NCBI GenBank assembly: GCA_959347315.1
Contig: OY365815.1
Span: 17,757,709-17,821,708, forward strand
DNA from: Bimastos eiseni
Lineage: Eukaryota; Annelida; Clitellata; Crassiclitellata; Lumbricidae
Length of the DNA stretch: 64,000 nt
Reading direction: 5' to 3'
The notes beneath the pieces were generated by a model, which worked only from the letters and a program-made list of their open reading frames with translations, had not been told where the DNA came from and ran no database searches. The translations under genes and the position numbers were made by a program. This document shows, one piece after another, positions 48,401 through 59,671 of the stretch. Position 1 is the stretch's first letter. The number at the start of each line of letters is the position of its first letter.

Positions 48401-51400
48401 TCTACATCATCGACCTTGCCGGAAGCGAAGACAACCGAAGAACAGGCAACGAAGGCATCAGGCAAGTATTATTCGACTTAAAAGATGGTCGAGTTTGTAG
48501 GGCACCCTTCATTATGTATACCTCTTTATATGTAATTTATTAACAGATGATATTCTCCTTTTGGAACATGGTCGAAATAGTGTGCAGATGGTTTGTACAA
48601 GATTCTGCAATTTCGATGATCATTAGTAAATAGGTCAAAATCAAATGAAAACACTAGTTTTTTGCGGACCAATTGTACAAACGACACTATTATGGGTCAG
48701 TTTATAATTGGTGACAATGTGAAAAACAAAGGGATGTATCTTTCCACCAACAGGTTTGCCCAAATTGACAATGCACTCACCAATACCACCTTAAGTGCCA
48801 CTACTAACACAAATTAACACAAGCCAGTGAAATGAATATAAGTACCACAGCTATATCTATTATCCAACTCTAATAACAAAACTTCTCTACTGTGTACTGT
48901 CACACTTTGCCTATGCCAGTAGCAACCTGTTCAACGTAAACTTGAAAGAGAGATAGAAGGAGGAAAACTCAATTAAGATTAAGTATACAATGCATTGACG
49001 AGACAGGCCTTTAGTCTAATTGATAGAACTTTTTTTGTAGGTGTGCGATGCTGACATGTTTGTGAAATTAGGGGTTCTGCAGGAAGGCATAAATAAAAAT
49101 TAAATATAATGATATTGACTTCTTAGGATAGTCTGTGATTTTGTTGTAGGTTGAAGGAGTCCGGAGCTATTAACACTTCACTGTTCATGTTGGCTGAGGT
49201 TGTCGATGCCCTCAACAAAGGCAAGGTATTGATAGGATTCTCTTTCTATAAACATTTGAAAACTCTTCTTTTTCGCTGGGGTTCGGCTGGGAGTGCCTCT
49301 TGAGTAGTTTTATGAGAGGTGCTATATAAATGCTCTGAATGAATTATGAAGAAAGTCTTTTGGAACAGAACAGTAGGTGCAGGCTTTTATGGCAGCTCAA
49401 TAGCTTGTACTATTTGAGTCTGTTTGGCCTCTCATAGATATTGCTCAGAGTTGGCATTCACACTGCTTTAGAAATTAAATACTCAGCCACTTTGAGTGAA
49501 CACAGTTCAAAATACAGGACTGAGCGGACATTTTGACAATGCAGTTTAAAATAATTCAATTCCATGTAATGGGTGGTGGTTTTCAGATATAATGTTGTTG
49601 AAATGTCTTTAGTTGACCACTGGCAGGCGCGCTTGTAGCGGTATGGCCACGTTACGGTGCCATATAAATTGTCTTTACTATTTTTATTATTACTAGTGCG
49701 TCTTTAAAGTCATGGTGATGTGACTTTAAATATGATTCCTTCGTATTTACTTCACTTATGACCAATGGAGAAGTAGGAGATTTTATTAAGAATTTCGTTT
49801 GATGTTTATTCGTCTGACACACGATTTTGTTGCTGTTGTCAGGTTGTCGTGCCTTACCGACAGAGTAAATTGACACGTCTTCTTCAGGTTTGTTTCATTT
49901 GTCATTTATTTTGTCTGTATCGATATGAGCCATTATGAGGTTCTTTAACTCTATGGAGACCAGACAGATTGGTTTCAATACATTTTAGTGTGCGCTGGTC
50001 ATTAAAGTGTTGGAAGTAGTATTGATATCCATGAATGTCTTGTACTTGTCAGAGCTGTAGGTCGTATGTTGTATTTATTCTAGCCTTCTATATTAATCCG
50101 CAGCGTTTCATTCCTTGCATTGCATTATCTTGTATTGCATTTTCTTGCATTGTGTTTTTTCATCTAGGATAGTCTTGGTGGCAATTCACACTCTGTAATG
50201 GTTGTAAATGTGGCCCCTGAGGAGCAGCACTACCTTGACACAGTGTCCACTCTGAAATTGGCCAGAAAGTCCAAGAAGATTGTCAATACGATCGGCATAA
50301 ATGAAATCGCAGGTAGGCCAGATGTGAGGTTCGAGGTTTTGAATAGGGGGATGGTTACAAAGTAGTAGGACAGGTGAAAAATAAGTAAAATCAGGTTCTT
50401 GGATCTTCAGGCAGTGTTGATAATCAATAACTTTATGTTGGTCATATGGTAGTTAAATGCTAAGTGTGATCAATTCTAACTAATCAGGTTGCTTTGATAT
50501 TTGGCACTTTAGCGACGTGAGTGTGTACTAAACGTTGCTGGGAAACTGATTCCGTTAATTGTTTTTTTAATATATTATGGTTTGTGTTGTTACATTTGAA
50601 TCCTTTCAAATCATTGTTGTGTCTTCATAGAGAAATCTGAGGAGCCAATGCTTCTTAACCTGCCCATGAAGCTGAAATCAAAGAAGGAAATGCCAGTACC
50701 TTCAGCTGAAGTTTCAACCTCTTTTTACAGGTAAATAATGAAAATTACAATGTTAATATACAGTAATTGAATTTGTAGTGCTGCTCTCGATTTGAACATT
50801 AATTCACAATTAATTGACCATGCTTTTGTGAAAATTAATAATCTTCATTGTTTTAAAATATACAGGTTGTTAACCATCTTTCTTTCGATAAATTCTGTTT
50901 TAAATTTCACATAATATTTAAGAAGGCTTTGAAAGTGTATTCAAGCTAAGTTTGAAGTTTACCCTTTCAGGTGAATCATGTTTTCTCAGCAACTCTGTTT
51001 ATTTACGTTACTGGAGTCATACGATGCCCTTTCTGACAATGTCTTCTGATAAAGAAAACATTCACTGACAAGGCATTATTGCAGTTGATGCAGTTAAAAA
51101 TACTCGGCTAGTCTGACCACGTATGGAAATGCTCGAGTATGTGACTTCAACCTTTCTTTCGGACATGTTGATGCCACTCCTGTAATGGGATTGGCGAACA
51201 TCTCTAGGCCACAGTGGATTATGCGGTAATATTCTTAAATTATGCGATAAACCGCATAAACCACGGGTCCTAGACATTGACAATGACATCGTCTGGTCGG
51301 TAAACTATAGCCCCTGTAGGCTTATAATAGCCTGGACAAGTCAATTATAGTTGACACTGACCGAAATTTCCGAACTTTATGCAATAATTTGCAAAAACTT

Positions 51401-54400
51401 TCCATTTAGGAATTTATGTGAAAATCGTCAATTTATGCAAAGTATAAACCTTGGGGCCCTACACATCTCTTTATTTTACATGTGGATGTCCTTTGTGGAA
51501 TTGTTCCCTACAAACCTTCATCAATGGCTTCATGTTTAGATGTACACACTATATCACATCAGTATATGCATTTGTGGCTGTTTTTTTTGGTTGCAGTCCC
51601 TTGGTACGTAAGTGCAACTCGTTGGAGGCCGAGGTGAAGAGGATGAAGATGAAGCTCGAGTCCGTAGACGCGCAATTGTCAGCTGGCTCTTTAATAGTGA
51701 GCAGTTTTACTGAATAAGTGAATCACTGGTATTTATGGAAATAGTAAGCTATGGTCAGTGTTAATGGAGAGTTTGATATACACAGGAAGCTAATAAAAAA
51801 TCAATGGTTGTACAAACTCTTCACTCAATGAGTAAGTATCTAAATGGATAAATAACTGAGCATGTGGACTTCAACTGAGTGCTGGCTGTAAGGGGAGGTA
51901 TATAATTTGTATGATGCCCTTGAACTTAGTAGTTGCTCATTCTGTAACTTGTCATTCTGACAACAATTTTTCAGTTTTTTCTATTAATTCATTGAAATGT
52001 CCATAATGTTGTACATTGTCTCTGTTCAGGACAAGCATTTGCTATATTTTCATGTGATAATCTTTGAAACAAGGAACAGTGCATAGTCTGCGGTACTAAA
52101 TTCATTCATACTTTCTATTTCAGGAGCTGTAACCTGTAACAGAACACTTAAATAGCGCCACTCGTTTGCGTATAATTACTATCAAGTTCAAATTTCGATT
52201 AATCCGAATCTATAGACACTGAAGAGTTATCTATCACATGCCAAATTTCTGCCTGAAACTTTTGTTCACTTCTTTTGATGCCATGGTTTTATGTACTAAA
52301 CAAACATTAATGTGACGTTCAAATTTTTTAAAGATATGCGTTGCAAATGGATAACTTTTGTTCTACCCATAGAATACCTAACCCAGAATAATTTGAACAC
52401 TAAATACTTTAAAATCTAGAACTTGTACGACATATTTATATGACATCCCCAGCCAGCGAAAATCCAAAATCCTTGCCTAGTTAACTGTATTAGGATGGGC
52501 ACATATCTAGTAACTTGATAATAAACAAATTAACACAGCTTGCGTTGCCAGCTGTATCATAATGCCCATTAAAGATGAACAGAATTTTGTTCTTGGAGTC
52601 TTGTATAGTAATCTAAATTAGTAAAACTTAACTTCTCCCATTTCATTTACAACAGGAGCTAGGTCAACACTGTTTTACTTTATGTCTTCCATACCTATTT
52701 GATGTTCCAGGTCACGGTGTCACAGCATGATTACTAATAAACGAATATAATAATGGCCTTTTACATTTCAGATTGATAGTACAGTTTCGTCTTCAAACCA
52801 GCTGAGTGACATTTCTGGTGACACAGTAGGCTATCCGACTCCCAAATGCAGCCCTCGACGTAAAGGTAAAGGTCCAGTCACAAACTACATATATATAATT
52901 TGATTTATCCATTCTAGTCTTTACATGCTTACATCCTTGAATAATACAAGATTTTTACTATGAATTTGTTTCAAAACCATAACACTAAGTCTAATTCATT
53001 AAGGCTGCTTAAGTTATCTCTACGCCCTTGAATAATTATACTCAATATGACTCTCACATCTTTTATTGGGTGTTTTGGAGTACAGCTATTTACTTTATAT
53101 GACCATACCCTTTCCCTCTTTGGTCACATAAATGTTCTTTCTCGCTCCTGCTTCTATCATCTTTGCCGACAGTCGCTCTCATTGCATGCTGTGTCCTCGC
53201 TTGTGCACGCTCTGATCTGTGCTCTAGGGTCGACTTTGGCAACATTGCCTTCACTGGACTCTCCTTTCACAACATCTCTGATCTCCAGTCCATTCTCAAT
53301 GCGGCTGCCCGACTAATTGGTGGAATTCCAAAATTTGGTCATATCTCTTCCTTCCTTCATGAATCCCTTCACTGGCTCCCTGCACCTCAGCGCATTCGTT
53401 TCAAGACACTTGCATTGATGTGTAACTGTCTCCTTGGGTCTGCCCCCGCCAACCTTTTGGCTCTCTGAACTAGGGTCTCCTCTTTTCTGCACCAGGTTTC
53501 CCTTCGTTCCTCTGCCCACGGATTTCTGGTGGTTCCCCGCAAGTGCTCTGCTACAGCCCAATCCAGGAGTTTTGCCTATGTGGAACAGCCTCCTCTTTCC
53601 TCTTTGGAAGGAGCTGCTCTCTCTCTCCCTCCCCTGCTGTCTTCTGGAAGCGCTTGAAGTCTCCTTTTTTCTGTTTAACTTTTTATGTTGAGTCGTGAGC
53701 GTCTCTGATTCAAGTGGCGCTGTATAAGTTCTTCATTACATTACATGTCCTTTGTGGAATGTTTCTCTAAAAGCCTTCGTCACTGACTTATGTTTACATG
53801 TGCACACTATGTCAGTGATTATATGCTGGGTGTCCTGCACTGGCTACCTATCCAACAGCGGATTGTGTACCGCGTTTCTGCTTTGGTGTGGTGGTGCCTA
53901 TTAAGTGCCGCTCTCACGTATTTACAAGAGCTTTATTGCTCTACTATGGGCACGCAGGGACGACGTGCTCTCTGCTCTTCTACGCAGATCGAACTCCTTG
54001 TTCCCCGCATGCAAACTACTATTAGACAGCATCGCGCTTTCCCTGTTGTGGGCCCAATGGCATGGAATGTGCTACCATTATCATTGCGTCTTATGCTTAG
54101 GGTTCATTCAGATGCATTTTACAGTAGCCGTAAAACATTTCTTTTCCGCCGGGGTTGAGTCGGGAGCGCTCCTGAGTAGTAATCTTAAAGGGGCGCTATA
54201 TAAATTTTCGCAATGAATGAATCATATCAGCATTACTAGTTTGAAAAGAAAACACAAAATACACAGAAAATTTATTATCCTAGAATTATGGCATCACCTT
54301 TCGATTCAGCTTCATTGCTTGATACCTAATGTGTAATACCGTATGCATTAAGTATGTGTTTACTGTTTATGAACATTGTGTAACGCCTGTTAAGAACCTT

Positions 54401-57400
54401 ACGACAGCATTGAAAGAAGACTGTACAATTGCTGCGCCATTGCAATTGTGGGTCTTTCCTTCTTCATGGAATATCCTTCCCTCAATTCTGTCTGTTCCTT
54501 GAAAACTGCTCTGCCTCCTCAGAGTGTTCATGCCGGGAGCACCTCTATATTCAGAGTGTTCATGCCGGGAGCACCTCTATATAGTTGCTACTGCTGGAGG
54601 TGTTTTCTAAATTGCCAACAACGACATGAAGATAATACAATGCTGTCTAACAGTTGTGAAATGAGACAGAGTACTGCTCGTGTAATTTTTTATACATGCA
54701 TCTGAAAATAACTAATCGTTTTATTCCGATATATTATCCGTTACAGTGTTGTCCGACATTAACACAGACATTCTCTTCAACAGTCCACTATGCCTTCCTC
54801 CACTTGTCAAACGACGCAAACGGACGAATAATAGCTGTTCTGGTATGTAGAACTTGTGCTTCTGCTATTGAGGCAAGTTGCTTATTTATTTTCTGCCTTT
54901 GTTAACATCAGTTCCAAAATGGCGATCATATGTTGTAAATATACAAATGTTACAACGGATGGATGGATCCAAGAGTTTAACAACTGCTTTTGACAACAAT
55001 GGCCATTGCAGTAGACATAAATTTGCTTGGCATATTACATATTATGATGGTTTATAGTCAAGTTGGGAGTGAAGTAGCAGAATGCAATTTTATGATTACT
55101 GTTACAAAATGTTTTTTATTTGGAGTTACTTTAAAATATAGCGATTTGTTTGTTTTCCAGCTGAAGCTCTCTTTGTTCCTAAAGTCGGCAAAAACTTTGA
55201 TCCAGATCTGCCAAGGGAAAGAAGTAAGAGACTCATCAACAAACAAATCACTTAGAGTTTTCTACCACTGGAGGGCATTTTCTTTACCAATGCTTCACAA
55301 TGAAGTTAATTGTAGAATATGAATTTCTTCAGCATCCAAAAGGCATAATGGTGAGAAACAGCTCATTCATTAGTGTTCAGTGTTTTTATATGAAATAAGA
55401 TATAGATGGGCTGTGTAAACTATTACATTACCTGTTTCTTGTAGATGTTGAAGTTCTTGGCCTGCTGAATGGGTCTCTGCGAGACTTAAGAACACTTCAA
55501 AAAATTGGCGAAAAGAAGGCACGCCTTATCTATGACTGGCGAGCATTAAATGGCCCTCTAGTTTCGGTTAGTTTGTTTCGGTTAGTTTGATCTCTTGGTT
55601 GGATGCAATAAAAATATAATTTTCAACATTAAAAAAATGTGGTTGTGTAAATATATGCAAGTGTGTATATGTGGAAAAATTTTACCAAATCAGTCGCTTG
55701 TCGCTGGATACAATCAGGCTTAAAATGACCAAAAATGAAGGGAAACCTCAAACCGTTCGTAATTGATATTAATGCAGAAACGATTACAAAAATATATATT
55801 TATTACAAATAATATATAAAACTGTTGTTTAGACTTTCATAAATGTTTCAAAAAAGCATTTTACCAAAAGCCCTGTAATGTTATGAGACAGAAAATCATA
55901 ATTTAGACTCAAATTTCGCTATCTTTGTTGTCATATTTAATTAGGTTATGGGTCGAGATTTCCCGCCTGCCTGGTCTCGTTTTGAAGTAGAATATCTCCT
56001 TTTCCCATATCTATTAATAACTTATGACCTTCGAATATTTATTATGCTTACAGATTGGCCAGAACGAGGACACCTATCGTAAACAATAATCGTTACAAGC
56101 TTAGCAACCGGGCACATGATTTAATCACGTGACATAGTCTTGCACGCATTAGCGTGACCCTGTCTCTTTATACAGCGCAATCATGCAAAATGCATTCTAG
56201 TGTGTTGAATCTTACATTATTGATTCTCGGAATGGAGGATATTTTGCGAATTCGATAAATGCTAAATGTGCACGAATTGTTGCAAGATTATGTTTAACCA
56301 CAAATGCGGTAATAGTTGTTATGTTAAAAACCATCAACGACAATTCAGATGACCACGATGCTAAAACATCTAGCGAGATCGTAATGGATGCCAATACGGT
56401 TGACTATTAGAATGCCGCCGTATTCAGGTAGGCCTCGATTAACCAATATTTTTAATGTTGACTTCGTTTGAACACGTTGATCTACCGTAGTTCCATTATC
56501 GAGGATCATAATAAAGGTTTGACTTGAACAGCATATGTTTCTATGATTTTCCTGAGAACAGCAAAGAAAGATTTTTGAGAAATCTGAAATGCTCCAGTGT
56601 TGTTCTGGTGTGGGCTTTGTTTACATTTGAGATTACAATTTGCATTTAACATAACGGTGACTGGCTGAATAGAGCGTTTGACCTGTAACACGGAGAGTGC
56701 GTGTTCAATCCTTGTCCGAGGCAGTTACTGCTTAATGACCTTGAGCAAGTCGAGTGTGTTGTGGGATGTGTGCTGGATTGTTAAGAGAGAGATTAGAGAT
56801 TCAAATCTTCTCTAGTGAAGAGATTTGCATCGAGATTTCTGCTCCACTTGTGCCATTTTCCCAACTGAGCTGTATATTGCTGGTTCACTGTTGGTGGAAG
56901 GATAATACGGCGAGGGAGAGAATTTGTCACGCGCTCTCATATGCTGAGGCTAAGAGATGAAGTAACAGACACTTCACACCAATTACTGCCTCTCAGATTA
57001 GCTTAAGGAGATGCTCTTCTCTATTTATCTATAATTTAGATCTAAAATTTAATATTGTGATATTTAATTCCTGTGCAAATTATTCCTCTTAAATGTCTGT
57101 TAGTATTTGAGACTGTATACTATAAGATTGGTCTTATTGTTGTAGATCCATGGAAGAATGGAATTTGCTCGTTGCTACACATAGAGGAAGAAGCCGCCAT
57201 GGACAAAACAGAGTCGATAAAGAATACTGAACAAAGACGCAGCAAATCCTTTTTGACTCTACCACTACTATTACTCTGGCAGTGCCAGTCTCAAGACTCG
57301 ATAACATCACACAGCATCGTTAAAATGAAGCTAGTTCATCGTCTTCCGACGATGCAGAACCACCAGTCGTCTTCGTGCCAAACTGGAGGACATGATAGCA

Positions 57401-57984
57401 GGTGACCTGTAAAGAGTGGCAGAGGGTAGACTGAAGGGTTGGACCTTGTTTCAACAGAGGAGCCAAAACAAAGAGGAAGCTCGTAATCCAATGGTGATTC
57501 ACAATCACGTACTGCTGGAACATGTAAAACTCTAATAAAATTGACATTTAGTTTCAACGATGTCTCGTTGGTGAACTGGAATAACTGGAATAACTTTGTT
57601 CCTGCTTGAGATATCTACACCAAATTTGGACAGTGCATTTGCAATACCTGCAGCTGCAATGGTGCCAAATTTCAGTAAAATCGGTTCAAAAACAATAGCC
57701 GTTGCTAAGAAGATTATAAAAATAATATGGCTAAACTTTGCATGCAGTTTTCTCGAATAGCACTTTACGTAAATGGTCACGTTGGAAATTATATAACTTT
57801 GGGTGTATGCAAGGCATAAACTAGCTGAAAACGGTTTTGGAAAGGTAAATCTAGCAGCTTCAGGATGGTGCAAAAAACAGGAAAATATATTTTTTATACA
57901 AGAGACTGGTTTCGTGCTGACAAGTCACATATATACACACACACTTGCATATATTTATACAATCGCATTTATATATATATATAT

Positions 57985-58021
<37 letters not shown>

Positions 58022-58938
58022 AGAGCCTTAAAAGATCACCTTTCAGTGTACATGACATAAGTTGTATTAATTATTATGTCACTTATTCCATTGCTTTCTC
58101 ATAGTTACCTGAAGCTGGCTCAACTGAGGTCATCCATTATGGATATTCAAAAAGAGGGATAGATGTGTTGTCCAAATTTGGACAAGGGGCAGGGGTTAAG
58201 CCAAGTGGGAGGGAGGAGTCCAGTGTAGGTAATTTTGCTAAAGTCCTTAACAGTAGCAGACTGACTGGGTAGGATGGCTGGCTTGTTCTCAGATTAGTTC
58301 TGATTATGATTTTTTAATTGTAGATTGTTGATCTTCAGAAGATTCCAGGCTTCACTGGTTTACAGAGCTTTCTTCAGGTCAGTATTATTAGAATTGTATC
58401 TGATCATATACTTATATCAGAGAAGTAACAATATTGCAGGTGATGACATAATCAGCAGTTCAATGAGACATTTATACACCAGAAGGCATGATCAGATGCT
58501 GAGCAGCACTTACAACAGTTTGAAGATGAATTATATTGTACTGTGGCAAGCCAGGTAAAGACTGATGTCACGAATCTCGTTCGCTAGCTCAACAGCATCC
58601 ATACCAATGACGAAATAGCTGTGATCTAATTTGTCTGAATAAGTAAGAAATTATGACTTCGACGAATTGAGATGCAATGAGGTTCATGTCATCCCTAATG
58701 CATCTTGTTGAAATGGGTCTCAGATGCTGGACTTCAGGGAAATTCATACACGTTGACCTGTGAGCGACGTAGAGGTTACTTTGCTTGAATACCGTGGTGG
58801 TTAAGATGACGGCAGTAAAGCAGGAAAAGAACAAGTTTTCAGGATGAAGCCCAGAGTAACTCGACAGATAGTGATAGTCGCTGTGGAAGTGGAGCTAATC
58901 GGACACATCTTAAAACCGTCACCCCATGCTGCATGTAA
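45419..58938 (+). CDS. KIF22: KIF22 homologue (Kid, kinesin-10 chromokinesin), 16-17 exons, about 560-590 aa
   Basis: Exons: 45419-45570, 46332-46459, 46982-47145, 47626-47771, 48285-48461, 49150-49225, 49843-49887, 50168-50312, 50631-50730, 51597-51696, 52772-52865, 54747-54842, 55161-55223, 55333-55350, 55445-55566, 58324-58377. A probable last exon is 58843-58938. The motor domain has VVVRIRP, P-loop GPTGSGKT (residues 89-96), switch I NAHSSRSH, switch [17 protein letters not shown], and the neck-side [16 protein letters not shown]. Then come a short coiled coil ([16 protein letters not shown]), a basic linker (VKRRKR) and the C-terminal helix-hairpin-helix ([19 protein letters not shown], then [14 protein letters not shown]) that binds DNA in Kid. 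Kid drives polar ejection of chromosome arms along microtubules (established). One intron is GC-AG (after 48461) and one exon is only 18 nt. The final 31-codon exon fits in phase but has no recognised similarity; reading on from 58377 instead gives a stop after 16 codons. Confidence 0.92.
45646..45832 (+). other. Possible alternative terminal exon or retrocopy inside KIF22 intron 1
   Basis: Behind an acceptor-like TTCTTCACAG the sequence is open for 61 codons in the exact phase left by KIF22 exon 1. The translation looks protein-like ([20 protein letters not shown]), ends in TGA, and an AATAAA follows at 45938-45943. It is either a short alternative 3' end of KIF22 or the 3' part of an unrelated retroposed gene. 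No family recognised. Confidence 0.35.
48462..49149 (+). other. KIF22: GC-AG intron in KIF22
   Basis: The exon ends ATCAG and the intron starts GCAAGT rather than GT. Joining to the exon at 49150 restores the invariant motor sequence [17 protein letters not shown]. The rest of the donor is perfect consensus, as is usual for GC donors. Confidence 0.9.
49245..49350 (+). mobile_element. LINE 3'-end fragment
   Basis: CTTTTTCGCTGGGGTTCGGC through GGTGCTATATAAATG and a TGAAT tail matches the end of the LINE at 53825-54225. Same sense as KIF22, in its intron. Confidence 0.7.
49612..49695 (+). repeat. Dispersed repeat tail, second copy
   Basis: Partner of 32595-32680; see that entry for the matching stretches. 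Confidence 0.55.
51478..51565 (+). repeat. Intronic repeat shared with 53737-53830
   Basis: GTCCTTTGTGGAATTGTTCC and the following 60 bases recur at about 53745-53828 as GTCCTTTGTGGAATGTTTCT, in a different KIF22 intron. At the second site it runs into the LINE at 53825, so both may be parts of the same LINE family. Confidence 0.7.
53040..53735 (+). mobile_element. CR1/L2-like LINE, C-terminal part
   Basis: Frames give [20 protein letters not shown], then [20 protein letters not shown] and, after a stop, [14 protein letters not shown]. The 3' end is GTGGCGCTGTATAAGTTCTT. It is broken by stops and truncated at the 5' end, in a KIF22 intron. Confidence 0.85.
53825..54225 (+). mobile_element. 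Second CR1/L2-like LINE, C-terminal part, in tandem
   Basis: The frame reads [20 protein letters not shown], then [20 protein letters not shown] and [11 protein letters not shown]. It ends GGGGCGCTATATAAATTTTC and AATGAATGAAT. It follows the previous LINE in the same orientation but differs in sequence, so it is a separate insertion. Confidence 0.85.
54520..54583 (+). repeat. 32-bp tandem duplication
   Basis: CAGAGTGTTCATGCCGGGAG plus CACCTCTATATT occurs twice, at 54520-54551 and 54552-54583, almost identical. The surrounding frame (WNILPSILS) suggests this lies in a further decayed LINE end. Confidence 0.9.
56645..56790 (+). repeat. tRNA-derived SINE
   Basis: A-box-like TGGCTGAATAG and B-box-like GTGTTCAATCC are about 40 bases apart, followed by the TTGAGCAAG-type body (ACCTTGAGCAAGTCGAG) that many metazoan SINEs share. 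In a KIF22 intron. Confidence 0.6.
57962..58020. repeat. (TA)n microsatellite
   Basis: Alternating TA with short ACATTT interruptions, in the last large KIF22 intron. Confidence 0.92.
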
Positions 58939-59084
58939 ATACTGATCGCATTTTTAAAGTCATTTTAAGGTTTCACCAGGTGTGGTCCAAATCCATAGTG
59001 ACACCACTAACTGTTATTTATAATTGAAAATAGTACCTATGATTGGGATACACCACCGTAAGTATTTATTGTGTCATTAAGAGT

Positions 59085-59270
59085 GCTCATTTATGTAGTA
59101 TAGCTTGAGGGTCTTAGGTTTTTGTCTTAATTTTGATCACCAACTTGAGCATTCAGTGGAGTAAAACAGTGTTACGTGAAGGACTTGCCCAAGTCCTTAC
59201 ACAATGATGATGTTGTGGACACTTGAACCCAGGCTTTACAGGCCTAGCACTCAGCCTGTTGGAGCATAAG
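59085..59270 (-). repeat. tRNA-derived SINE, minus strand
   Basis: On the minus strand AGGCTGAGTGCTAG (A-box-like) and GGGTTCAAGTG (B-box-like) are followed by AGGACTTGGGCAAGTCCTTC and TTTTACTCCACTGAATGC. This is the widespread SINE body with a C-C-T-T-G-G-G-C-A-A-G-type core. It lies between KIF22 and the GST. Confidence 0.75.
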
Positions 59271-59671
59271 TTGCATTACACTGCATGAATTCTGAACTTT
59301 CAAATATGTTGTCAATGTTCTGTCAACAGTCAAACCTCATCGAGCTCGACTGAACTGGCCGAACACCAGCCTCTAAAGAGTCTGTGTTTGCTTCTAGCAG
59401 ATGGAACTGTTTGTTTTTTGTTGCTGCTTCCACCCTCACCTTCATTGACAATACACAACACATCAAAAGATTTATGATAACTTAGTCTTTTGATTGCTGA
59501 CAAGGAGTGTTAATTATGAAGAGTTGTATCAATGACAGAGAAATTCTATGATCCCCATTGCAGTTTTTAACAGTTGCGTCTATTCGTATGAAATTGGGAC
59601 ACAAGAAAATGTCAATTACACTGATTTCATTTTATAGTTTGTGATGTAAGTAACATGGTTTTGCATCTTGA

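Noticed and set aside
56645..56720. Functional tRNA gene
   Set aside because: Only A- and B-box-like words are present, with no cloverleaf stems I could pair; a SINE explains it.
58107..58133. Extra KIF22 exon after CTCATAG
   Set aside because: It would fit in phase, but joining 55566 directly to 58324 matches the family better ([14 protein letters not shown]).
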